Assembly (NCBI RefSeq): GCF_025362475.1
Contig: NZ_JANYGH010000058.1
Span: 1-64,000 of the forward strand
DNA from: Mucilaginibacter sp.
GTDB lineage: Bacteria; Bacteroidota; Bacteroidia; Sphingobacteriales; Sphingobacteriaceae
DNA length: 64,000 nt
Reading direction: 5' to 3'
Positions 10,051-17,351 of this stretch are shown here, one piece after another; the stretch's first letter is position 1, and every line of letters begins with the position of its first letter. The notes under the pieces were generated by a model that was not told the origin of the DNA, ran no database searches, and saw only the letters and a list, made by a program, of their open reading frames with translations. Position numbers and translations under genes: made by a program.

Positions 10051-11433
10051 ATGAAAAAAATAACGATATATCTGCTTGTTCTGATAGCTTTAACAAGCAG
10101 TTGTAAAAAGGTGCTGGATGTAAATAAAGACCCAAACAATCCCATCGATGTTCAGGAATCACTGTTGCTGGCTCCTGTTGAATTAAACGTATCTGACCAG
10201 GTATACGCCGGAAATGCCAGCATCATTGCACAAAATTTCATGCAAACCATAACGGCCAACCAACCTAATCCTGGTATATGGAACTACCAGTTATTCAATA
10301 TTGATTTGGATGGCGATTGGTTTAATTATTATGTAAACATTCTTAATAATCTTAAAATTCTTGATACCAAAGCCACTGCCGATGGGCAAGCTAATTATTC
10401 CGCTATCGCTAAAATCTTATCGGCTTACACATTAGGAACAGCCACAGATATCTGGGGCGATATCCCCTATTCACAAGCTTTTAAGGGTAACGACAAACTT
10501 ACTCCCGTGTATGATAAACAGGAAGACATTTACAAAGCGGTTCAAACACTTTTAGATAACGGTATTGCAGATATTGAAAAAAACAGCACTACCAAACCAG
10601 CAGGCGACGATTACTTTTATAACGGCGATATGGGTAAGTGGAAAAGACTTGCCTATACCTTAAAGGCGCGCTATTATATGCACCTGACCAAAGCCCCGGG
10701 TTATACCGCCGCAACACAAGCAGACCTTGCCTTAGCCGCACTTACTAAGGGGATGGGAAGCAGCGACGATGATTTGAAGTTTGCATATTCAGGTGCTGCA
10801 GGCAGCGAGAACACCATCAGCCTTAACTTTTCGCCGGTTACAACTTATGTGCTGAACAACACCTATGTTGAAGGGTTTAAAAGCCGTATTGATCCGCGAT
10901 TGAGTAAAATTGTAAAACCAGCCGAATCGACCAAATTATATCATGGACGAACAGTTGGTGAAGTCACCGGCGATCTATCGACCTATTCATACCCGGCCGA
11001 TTTTTATGCCGGAGCAAACTCTCCTAATTACATCTTCAATTATGAAGAAGCATTATTCCTGAAAGCCGAGGCTACATTCATCAAATCCGGAGCAGCAGCA
11101 GCGCAGCCCATATATCAGGACGCGGTTAAACTAAATATGGACAAACTTTCGGTAACTACCAGCGACGCCAACGCTTACGTGCTGCAAAGAGGCACACTTA
11201 CTGCGGGTAATGCAATTCAACTGATAATGGAAGAAAAAAGCGTTGCTAATTTTTTCAATATCGAAAATTTCAGCGATTGGAGACGGACGGGTTACCCTGC
11301 AATTACCAAATCAAACGGTGCGTTATCAGATATTCCACGGAGACTGCTATATCCGCAAAGCGAGATTTTAACCAACGCACAACCCCAGCAAAGTGCTAAA
11401 CTTACCGATAGGGTTTGGTGGGATGCACTATAA
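10051..11433 (+). CDS. SusD/RagB-family lipoprotein (SusD-like-2 type)
   Basis: From the ATG at 10051 the protein has 460 residues, with a clean lipoprotein signal (LTSSC, lipidated Cys18) and then VNKDPNNP, a hallmark of the SusD-like-2 branch. An ATG at 10024, 4 bp after the susC stop, would add nine hydrophilic residues before the signal, so 10051 is preferred. The TPR-like helical framework is visible (ILSAYTLGTATDIWGDIPYSQA, then NYEEALFLKAEATF). The protein is expected to cap the SusC channel on the cell surface and bind the ligand. It is co-transcribed with the SusC gene, and the unit ends at an intrinsic terminator (11457-11489). Confidence 0.92.
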   Translation: MKKITIYLLVLIALTSSCKKVLDVNKDPNNPIDVQESLLLAPVELNVSDQVYAGNASIIAQNFMQTITANQPNPGIWNYQLFNIDLDGDWFNYYVNILNNLKILDTKATADGQANYSAIAKILSAYTLGTATDIWGDIPYSQAFKGNDKLTPVYDKQEDIYKAVQTLLDNGIADIEKNSTTKPAGDDYFYNGDMGKWKRLAYTLKARYYMHLTKAPGYTAATQADLALAALTKGMGSSDDDLKFAYSGAAGSENTISLNFSPVTTYVLNNTYVEGFKSRIDPRLSKIVKPAESTKLYHGRTVGEVTGDLSTYSYPADFYAGANSPNYIFNYEEALFLKAEATFIKSGAAAAQPIYQDAVKLNMDKLSVTTSDANAYVLQRGTLTAGNAIQLIMEEKSVANFFNIENFSDWRRTGYPAITKSNGALSDIPRRLLYPQSEILTNAQPQQSAKLTDRVWWDAL

Positions 11434-11456
11434 CATTACTTAACTTTTTACTTTAT

Positions 11457-11489
11457 AAAAATCCTCCTGGCATCTAGGGGGATTTTTTG
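11457..11489 (+). terminator. Intrinsic terminator after susC/susD unit
   Basis: AAAATCCTCCT and AGGGGGATTTTTT form a stem (one G-T pair) with a 7-nt loop and a T6 tail, 24 bp after the SusD stop codon. Confidence 0.85.
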
Positions 11490-11572
11490 TTTTTAAAAAC
11501 TCCATCTGGCTACAAGTCATCTTTAGAACATTAGATCACTATTCTTTCGGCCCGTTATCCAATCTTGCTGTG

Positions 11573-12315
11573 TTAAATAATACCCGATAATATTTTCCGC
11601 AATTCATACTGCCGGTCTGATGGCTTGGGTAAATTATTGTAAAATACTTTCAATTTCTCTTTTTCCGTTTCTTCCAGGTCTTTCAAAGGGAACTTTTCAG
11701 CCAGGCGCGCTAAAGCCTGAATTGCCCAGTATTGTCCAAATGCGGTTTCTTCTTTGGTTAGGGCGTCAATCAATGGTTTTAAACCCTGCAGATCAGCTTT
11801 GGCAAACAAATAAGCGACAGCCGCCAGGCGCCTGCCATGGTCGTTGGTCTGCAAACCACCCGTCCAGTCGAAATCTTTTATATCCGCCATGAGCTTGATC
11901 ATGTTATTGCTGATCGACGTCATCTTTCTTGTCCGCATCTCACCGGCGGCCATCTTGGTGCGCGTGTCGTCATAGTCGGTAATCAATTGTTCCAGATTTT
12001 GAAGTGCGGCGGCCTCATCTGGACTGAGAACGGATTTATCAAATGTACTGACCAAAGATAAGCTGGCCTTTGTATCTGCACTTTGGGCAACCGCTTTCAC
12101 GTTTTCAATGTCTTTCTTGATGTCCTGTAATTCCAGTTTGCCAATACCGGGAAGTTCAATACTTTTTATGAGGGGAGCCATCCAGGGTATCAATACTAAA
12201 ATTAATAAGCCCAGCGTAATTCCGTCAATTTTAAGATTGGGCCAACAAATATGGCCTACCAAAAAACAATGGCAACAACGGAAACTATGATCTGAAGTAT
12301 TCTGTTTTCTTTCAT
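11573..12315 (-). pseudogene. Small membrane-anchored coiled-coil protein gene interrupted by a one-base frameshift
   Basis: I do not recognise the family. From a TTG at 12262 an intact frame gives 229 residues. It has a transmembrane segment (GITLGLLILVLIPWMAPLI), a coiled coil (about 35-110) and an alpha-helical C-terminal half with HEAT-like helices (FAKADLQGLKPLIDALTKEE). A better start is the ATG at 12313-12315. It opens MKENRILQIIVSVVAIVFW, a first membrane helix, but stops at a TAG right after a run of six T (plus-strand A6 at 12261-12266). One more T would join the two frames as IVFLVGHICWPN, giving a two-helix membrane protein of about 247 residues. This is either a real frameshift mutation or a homopolymer sequencing error. 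The cytoplasmic helical part may be a scaffold, but no function can be named. Confidence 0.55.
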
Positions 12316-12500
12316 CACCGTATACGTTTAAATGGTTTTTGAAACAGGAAGAAAAGAGGTCACAATTCGTGATTATGGTTCACTCTAATTTATAAAATAT
12401 TGATAATTTTTTATAAATTTTTATTTGCCCTTTGCACGCTATAGGGATATAAATTTGCTCCTGTTTGAACCAAAACGCTATAAAAGCAGATGGGGAACTT

Positions 12501-13193
12501 TCACAAACGCTTTATTTTAATATTCTTCAGCCAAACCTTTTGCCCATGGTGCTGAAACATAATGTGTCCGCTGGTTGATTTAGCAAAATCAGGGTTGGTT
12601 TTATATTTACTACTGCTGATCAAATCATTCAAGGCTTCCGAACCAAGTTCATATTCAACTACTTTCTGGCCATTGATCCATTGCTCAACATGGCCATGAT
12701 CAACAAGTAACCTCGCAGTATTGAACTCTCCAACCGGCTTAAGATGCTTATTTTGCGGCGCTATCAAATCATATAGTGATCCTGCAGAGCGCCTTGGTTC
12801 ATGATCATTAAAATCAATATCGTCCAACAGCTGCATTTCAAAATTATCCAGCCAGTTGGGGCTGTTACCGTTGCCCGATTCGTGGTTCGAGTTTTCGAGT
12901 ACGTTATAAAAAATACCGCTGTTGCCCGCCTTGGATACCGCCCATTCCAGTGTCAGGTCGAAATTGGTAAAGGTTTCCTTTGTCAGGAAATCAACATTGG
13001 GCACACCGGTTTGTGCCACCAAAGCTCCATCTTCAATTTTCCATGCCTCAAATGGAAAAGACTCCATCTTGTAACCGCGCAGTTCAGTTACCGATTTACC
13101 GTTAAACAGGTAATGCCATTGATTAGTTTGCTGTGCATAGCTCATCTCCATTGTACCGGACAATAGCATGAGTAAAAAAAATGCTTTTTTCAT
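12501..13193 (-). CDS. Secreted DUF1080 protein (3-keto-disaccharide hydrolase family)
   Basis: The 230-residue protein has a signal peptide (1-20, ending S-Y-A-Q) and one DUF1080/PF06439 jelly-roll domain. It opens with YLFNGKSVTELRGYK and carries the family core NFDLTLEWAVSKAGNSGIFY. Members of this concanavalin-like family have been shown to cleave 3-keto-glycosides. Here it is expected to work in the periplasm or outside. It is the last gene of a minus-strand set. The isomerase-like gene upstream ends 5 bp before its ATG, so they are surely co-transcribed. A role in release of 3-keto sugars, with the neighbouring exported TIM-barrel proteins acting on the same substrate, is a reasonable inference, but no GFO/IDH-type 3-dehydrogenase is present in this window. 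Confidence 0.85.
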   Translation of the reverse strand: MKKAFFLLMLLSGTMEMSYAQQTNQWHYLFNGKSVTELRGYKMESFPFEAWKIEDGALVAQTGVPNVDFLTKETFTNFDLTLEWAVSKAGNSGIFYNVLENSNHESGNGNSPNWLDNFEMQLLDDIDFNDHEPRRSAGSLYDLIAPQNKHLKPVGEFNTARLLVDHGHVEQWINGQKVVEYELGSEALNDLISSSKYKTNPDFAKSTSGHIMFQHHGQKVWLKNIKIKRL

Positions 13194-13198
13194 ATCGT

Positions 13199-14083
13199 TT
13201 AAACCAGGTTCCGTTTAATATAAGTTATACTTTGGGTAACGCTGTTGTAAGGGTCGCCCGGGCATTTATCCTGTTCCACAAAAAAGTATTTTAAGCCGGC
13301 TTTACCGGCATGTGTAAATATCTTTTTAAAATCGATAATGCCGTTGCCAACTTCCGTAAACATTCTGTTTGCCGTGTTATCCATATCCTTAATATGCCAT
13401 AAAGGAAAACGGCCGGGATGCTCATTGATGAGCGCTATGGGATCCTGATTGGCTTTAGTTACCCAGTATAGATCCATCTCCATTTTTACCAGTTGTTTAT
13501 CGGTGTTTGCCAGCAAAATTTCATAAGGATATTTACCATTCTCCTGGATAAACTCAAAATCGTGATTATGATAGCAAAGCTGGATACCTGCTTTTTTACA
13601 GGTTTCGCCCGCCTTGTTAAAATCATCGGCTATTTTTTTATAATGATCTAATGTTCCGCGTTCTGGCACCGAAAGAAAAGCGCAAACCATGTACCTGACA
13701 CCTGCGTAGGCTGCATCGTCCACTGCCCTGCCCCAATCGTTCAGGAGAGTGCCTTTGGGCGATGATCCGTTTACCTGTTCCTCGCCCAAACGATAATGGC
13801 AGCTTGGCATCACCAGTCCGTTTTGTTTCAACAGTGCGGCAAATGCAGCGGGATCCATTCCATAAAATTTTTCGCTGCCGGTATAAGTAGCGCCCTCAAC
13901 GGTGGTGTAACCAATTTGAGCTACCCTGGCTAACGTTGCCGCTGCATCCTTCTGCATGTAATCACGTACGGTGTATAACTGCAGGCCAATATATTTTTTA
14001 TCGTAAGCAAATAATTTAGGGCTTAGCAGTAAGCCTGCTGAAAGCGCTGCCGAAGTTTTGATAAATGAACGCCTGTTGATCAT
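13199..14083 (-). CDS. Exported (Tat) sugar-phosphate isomerase/epimerase-like TIM-barrel protein
   Basis: The 294-residue protein begins with a twin-arginine signal (INRRSFIKTSAALSAGLLLS). A xylose-isomerase-like/AP-endonuclease-2 TIM barrel follows, from IGLQLYTVRD. Metal and active-site stretches of this fold are visible: CYHNHDFEF, VKMEMDLYWV, LWHIKDMD and FFVEQD near the end. The label sugar-phosphate isomerase is only the fold name. A Tat-exported enzyme is unlikely to meet phosphosugars, and members of this fold in similar clusters act on 3-keto-glycosides. The gene sits between a VOC protein gene (39 bp upstream) and the DUF1080 gene (5 bp downstream). It is a clear paralogue of the gene at 14694, sharing the YTVR, NH and WHxKDMD motifs. 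Confidence 0.88.
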   Translation of the reverse strand: MINRRSFIKTSAALSAGLLLSPKLFAYDKKYIGLQLYTVRDYMQKDAAATLARVAQIGYTTVEGATYTGSEKFYGMDPAAFAALLKQNGLVMPSCHYRLGEEQVNGSSPKGTLLNDWGRAVDDAAYAGVRYMVCAFLSVPERGTLDHYKKIADDFNKAGETCKKAGIQLCYHNHDFEFIQENGKYPYEILLANTDKQLVKMEMDLYWVTKANQDPIALINEHPGRFPLWHIKDMDNTANRMFTEVGNGIIDFKKIFTHAGKAGLKYFFVEQDKCPGDPYNSVTQSITYIKRNLV

Positions 14084-14122
14084 GTTTTTATAAATTTAGG
14101 TGTATTGAATTAATTGGTTTTA

Positions 14123-14575
14123 TTAAAATTTATCATCGTTTACTTCTATCCAAAAATTATCCGGATCCTGTAAATAAACTTGCTTAATACCATCAGGCCT
14201 CAGTTGCGGCAATTTGGAATCACCTTTCCAGTTGCCATACTTTACTTGCAGCTCGTCAAGATGTTGGGTAAATACGGCAATGTTGGGTACCGAATAAGCG
14301 TAATGTGTATTGATGTCATGTTCAAAAACTTCGGCCGCCCCCTGTATAACGTGCAACTGGCTGTGTGCCCCGGTTCTGAACCATATATGTTTTCCATCAT
14401 GAAATGGCTCGGGGATTTCCTGTAATTGCATCACATTGCGATAAAATGCGGCGCTTTTGGCAAGATCTTTAACATACAGCGCGTTATGATTAGCACGGGG
14501 GTTGTCTTGAGCAAACGCCCGGCTTCCCATTATTAACAGTATCAATAGTGTAAAGGAGTTTATCTTTTTTATCAT
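14123..14575 (-). CDS. Secreted VOC-superfamily (glyoxalase/dioxygenase-like) protein
   Basis: The 150-residue protein has a cleavable signal peptide (1-22, ending S-R-A-F-A-Q). A single VOC module of paired beta-alpha-beta-beta-beta units follows. NHNALYVKDLAKSAAFY, HIWFRTG, LHVIQGA and VYLQDPDNFWIEVND give the usual His/Glu metal positions. VOC proteins are mostly cytoplasmic, so export is uncommon and fits the other exported enzymes around it. The reaction is unknown; in this fold it could be isomerisation, lyase or ring-opening chemistry at a metal centre. It begins a three-gene minus-strand block (VOC, TIM barrel, DUF1080) that lies just downstream of a strong hairpin at 14600-14626. Confidence 0.85.
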   Translation of the reverse strand: MIKKINSFTLLILLIMGSRAFAQDNPRANHNALYVKDLAKSAAFYRNVMQLQEIPEPFHDGKHIWFRTGAHSQLHVIQGAAEVFEHDINTHYAYSVPNIAVFTQHLDELQVKYGNWKGDSKLPQLRPDGIKQVYLQDPDNFWIEVNDDKF

Positions 14576-14599
14576 GGTTTATTTTACGTTGGTTTGTTT

Positions 14600-14626
14600 A
14601 AAAGCACCCCGTTTTGGGGTGCTTTT
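14600..14626. terminator. Intrinsic terminator or attenuator between two blocks of the exported-enzyme cluster
   Basis: AAAAGCACCCC (14600-14610) and GGGGTGCTTTT (14616-14626) form a perfect 11-bp stem with a 5-nt loop. It lies after the stop of the isomerase-like gene at 14694 and before the start of the VOC gene at 14575, so read-through would set how much of the second block is made. T tracts occur on both strands. Confidence 0.8.
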
Positions 14627-14693
14627 CCAATTAGTCAACTAAATCTCAATCAGGGAACTAAAAGTTTCATTAAACAAGGTTGTGTTATCCTTT

Positions 14694-15554
14694 CTAATTA
14701 AAATATTTTAACTTTTTAAGGTAATCAAAATCATACCTGCTGCTTTCCAGGGCCGAACTGGGGTATTCTTCCTGTTCAACAAAAAAGTGTTTCAATCCTG
14801 ATTTGCTAACGTTATCAAACAAACCGTTGATATCTACATTTCCCTTTCCAAACTCGGCACTTTGTTTAGTTTTGGCATCCATATCTTTTAAATGCCACAA
14901 GGGGAAACGTCCAGGGTATTTGTCAAAATAATATTGAGGATTGGCCCCTGCTGCGATTACCCAGCCAAGATCAAGCTCCATTTTTACCAGGCTGGGGTCG
15001 GTATGGTCAAGCAATACATCGTACAAAGTTTGTTGGCCATCCTTTTCAAACTCCGACGAGTGGTTGTGATAACCAAACGTAATGCCTGACTTTTTACATA
15101 CCTCGGCGGCCTTTAAAAATACATCCCCGCTGCGCTGATAATTAGCAACCGTTTGCCCATTTACCGGTAAAACCGAACAGATTAAATAAGGCTGACCAGC
15201 CTCTGCAGCTTCATCCACAGATTGCTGCCAATCGGCATCAATGCGTACATGCCCGCTGATCAGGCTTATACCCAAATCAGCAGTAATGCTTTTTATTTCT
15301 TTAGGTTTTAAACCGTAATAATTCCCTTTTTCGCTTTTGGCCGATTCTATTTCCCTGTAACCCATTTTTGCAAGTAGTTTTAAAGTACCGGCTGCATCTG
15401 CCATCATTTCCTTTCGCACGGTATAAAGCTGGATACCCACTTTACGGGCGGGCCTGGCAGCCGCTTTAAGTAAGTGTGGTATTAAAAATATACCGGCAGC
15501 AGCAGCGCCCGAGGTTTTAAGGAAATTACGCCTGTTATAGTTATTTAACATCAT
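14694..15554 (-). CDS. Exported (Tat) sugar-phosphate isomerase/epimerase-like TIM-barrel protein, second paralogue
   Basis: From the ATG at 15554 (or 15551; the two are adjacent) the protein has 286 residues and opens with a twin-arginine signal, NNYNRRNFLKTSGAAAAG. The frame stays open 46 codons further upstream, but that would overlap the previous gene and bury the signal, so the shorter start is right. The TIM barrel carries VGIQLYTVRKE, FGYHNHSSEF, VKMELDLGWV, LWHLKDMD and FFVEQEEYP, the metal-site pattern of xylose-isomerase-like proteins. It follows the propeller-protein gene by 10 bp. Export again argues against a phosphorylated substrate. A division of labour with the paralogue at 13199 (different substrate or successive step) is likely but not shown. 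Confidence 0.88.
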   Translation of the reverse strand: MMLNNYNRRNFLKTSGAAAAGIFLIPHLLKAAARPARKVGIQLYTVRKEMMADAAGTLKLLAKMGYREIESAKSEKGNYYGLKPKEIKSITADLGISLISGHVRIDADWQQSVDEAAEAGQPYLICSVLPVNGQTVANYQRSGDVFLKAAEVCKKSGITFGYHNHSSEFEKDGQQTLYDVLLDHTDPSLVKMELDLGWVIAAGANPQYYFDKYPGRFPLWHLKDMDAKTKQSAEFGKGNVDINGLFDNVSKSGLKHFFVEQEEYPSSALESSRYDFDYLKKLKYFN

Positions 15555-15564
15555 CAGTTGATCT

Positions 15565-17091
15565 TTATTTAACAGTTTCGTTAGTATTACTGATAAAGGC
15601 GATGTGCTTACCATCTGGCGACCATGAAGGCGTATTGATAGAACCCTGGCCACCATACACATAGGCGAGCACCTTTGGTTTGCCGCCTGCAACCGGCATC
15701 AGCCTGATATAAATATGCTTATACGGTGGGTGGATACCCGGTTCAACTTCGTCTTTAAGGAATGAGATGAATACCATCCATTTACCATCGGGCGAGATAT
15801 GCGCAAACCAATTATTAAAATCATCTGTGGTTACCTGCTCCTGCCCGCTTCCATCAGGCTTCATCCTCCAGATCTGCATTAAGCCCGATCGTACGGAGTT
15901 GAAGTATATGTATTTTCCATCGGGAGTATATTCCGGGCCGTCATCAAGGCCTTTGGTGGTAGTAAGGCGTATCTCTTTCCCCCCGTTAACCGGCACCTTG
16001 TATACGTCAAACTCGCCATCACGTTCGCCGCAAAAAACAAGGCTTTTACCATCGGGCGACCAGCCATGCAAATAAGAAGGGCCTTTAGGTGTAATTTGCT
16101 TAGGTGTGCCACCGGTAACCGGAACAGTATAAACAATGGAACCGCCCAGTTCCTTTACATTGCTGCTCAACCCTATCATCTTTCCATCAAAAGATAGCAC
16201 ATGGTCGTTATTGTTATTTTTAATATTGCCGGTGTTTAATAAAACCGGGGTACGCGATGCCAGGTCAAAATTGTACAACAGCCCTTTACTATCGTTAAAA
16301 ATAAGACTTTTATTATCGGGAAGCCAGTTTGGCGCTTGTATTGAGTAAGGTACCGAATAGATAACTTCGCGGTTACCTGTAGCAACTTCCATCAATTCAA
16401 GATTGCTACCCAGCGTCATTTGTGTTCGCTGATCGGCTATACCCGCAAAAGGCACAGTGATGTTCACATCCCTGAAAACGCCGGTTTCGGCAACATCCGG
16501 ATTGTGAGAACCCACAAACAGGCCCACATACACTTCATCACCCAGGTCAAGATTCGTTACCTGTTCAGTAACAAAAGGCTCGCCGTATTTGGCCACACGC
16601 ATGGTGTAGGTATTTCCTTTTCTTTCCAGCTGGATGATATTGGCATGTGTTATTTTTGATCTTATCTCTTCCGTAGTAGCGCCGGTGGTTCTCCTGAACT
16701 GTAATGAAGTAAGCCCGTCGCCATGTTCAACAGCGTTAACCTGGGCCGAATTTCCATCTAACGATTTACGTACCATCCAGCCTACCTTTCGGTGATCTTC
16801 AACACCGTTCCAGCCTACAAATTCGGCACGGGTATATAGTATAAAGTCGCCCTTTATTTTTTTATACACGTAATGAAACTCATCATGATCAAACCAGATG
16901 TTATAGCCGGCGCCTGATATAATGTATTGCCGGCTTTGGGACAGGTAAGCGCCAGAGCCAGGTTTTGTATTGGCTCCCACATCAAGCTGCCCGTCAAAAA
17001 TACCTATTGATTGTTGCTGGGCCATGGCAAACAAGCCCGCTGATAAAAGGAAAATTGTAATAATAATTTTGCGTAAGTTGGTTTTTCTCAT
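15565..17091 (-). CDS. Secreted two-domain protein: concanavalin-like domain plus TolB-type (PD40) beta-propeller
   Basis: The 508-residue protein has a signal peptide (1-24, ending F-A-M-A-Q). Residues about 28-215 form a DUF1349/concanavalin-like sandwich (YNIWFDHDEFHYVYK, then DHRKVGWMVRKSL). From about 225 on there is a WD40-like PD40 propeller with repeated blades (SPDGKSLVFCG, TPDGKYIYFNS, SPDGKWMVFIS, SPDGKHIAFIS). Similar Bacteroidota proteins are often labelled TolR/TolB biopolymer transporters, but nothing here points to the Tol system; a glycan-binding or lyase role at the surface fits better. It is the first gene of the minus-strand operon. Its N-terminal domain is a clear homologue of the stand-alone protein at 26743-27456. 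A TAATTTTG box and a 23-bp direct repeat lie upstream. Confidence 0.82.
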   Translation of the reverse strand: MRKTNLRKIIITIFLLSAGLFAMAQQQSIGIFDGQLDVGANTKPGSGAYLSQSRQYIISGAGYNIWFDHDEFHYVYKKIKGDFILYTRAEFVGWNGVEDHRKVGWMVRKSLDGNSAQVNAVEHGDGLTSLQFRRTTGATTEEIRSKITHANIIQLERKGNTYTMRVAKYGEPFVTEQVTNLDLGDEVYVGLFVGSHNPDVAETGVFRDVNITVPFAGIADQRTQMTLGSNLELMEVATGNREVIYSVPYSIQAPNWLPDNKSLIFNDSKGLLYNFDLASRTPVLLNTGNIKNNNNDHVLSFDGKMIGLSSNVKELGGSIVYTVPVTGGTPKQITPKGPSYLHGWSPDGKSLVFCGERDGEFDVYKVPVNGGKEIRLTTTKGLDDGPEYTPDGKYIYFNSVRSGLMQIWRMKPDGSGQEQVTTDDFNNWFAHISPDGKWMVFISFLKDEVEPGIHPPYKHIYIRLMPVAGGKPKVLAYVYGGQGSINTPSWSPDGKHIAFISNTNETVK

Positions 17092-17218
17092 TGTATATAT
17101 TGTTTCATGTTTTAAAAACTTTATTTACCTTCCACGATAAATGCTTAAGGTGAATCAGCCCGGCAAGCCAATTTTTTTAATTTATCATTCAGGCTTTATT
17201 TATCGTTTGGTTATGGGT

Positions 17219-17226
17219 CAAAATTA
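17219..17226 (-). promoter_or_regulatory. Candidate promoter box (TAATTTTG) for the exported-enzyme operon
   Basis: Read on the minus strand, this is a perfect TAnnTTTG, the Bacteroidota -7 box, 128 bp before the ATG at 17091. No good TTTG -33 box lies the right distance upstream; the direct-repeat element begins 34 bp upstream of the box, as expected for an activator-dependent promoter. Confidence 0.45.
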
Positions 17227-17259
17227 ATTTTTTGCAGCACCTGCGGTATAATTTCGGGT

Positions 17260-17282
17260 TACTTCATTACTACATCATAGGA
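17260..17282. promoter_or_regulatory. Shared operator candidate, copy 1: direct repeat with 11-bp period
   Basis: Two half-sites, TACTTCAT (17260-17267) and TACATCAT (17271-17278), start 11 bp apart, one helical turn, and are followed by AGGA. The same arrangement recurs at 27610-27632, with 21 of 23 bases identical. This copy lies between the divergent operon (first ATG at 17091) and the regulator gene (ATG at 17352), so it could control either or both. Confidence 0.6.
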
Positions 17283-17351
17283 CTATTTATATGCTAAATC
17301 CTTATTTAAAGGCATATTTTTTACATTATTTAAGAAACTATTGGTTCTCGT

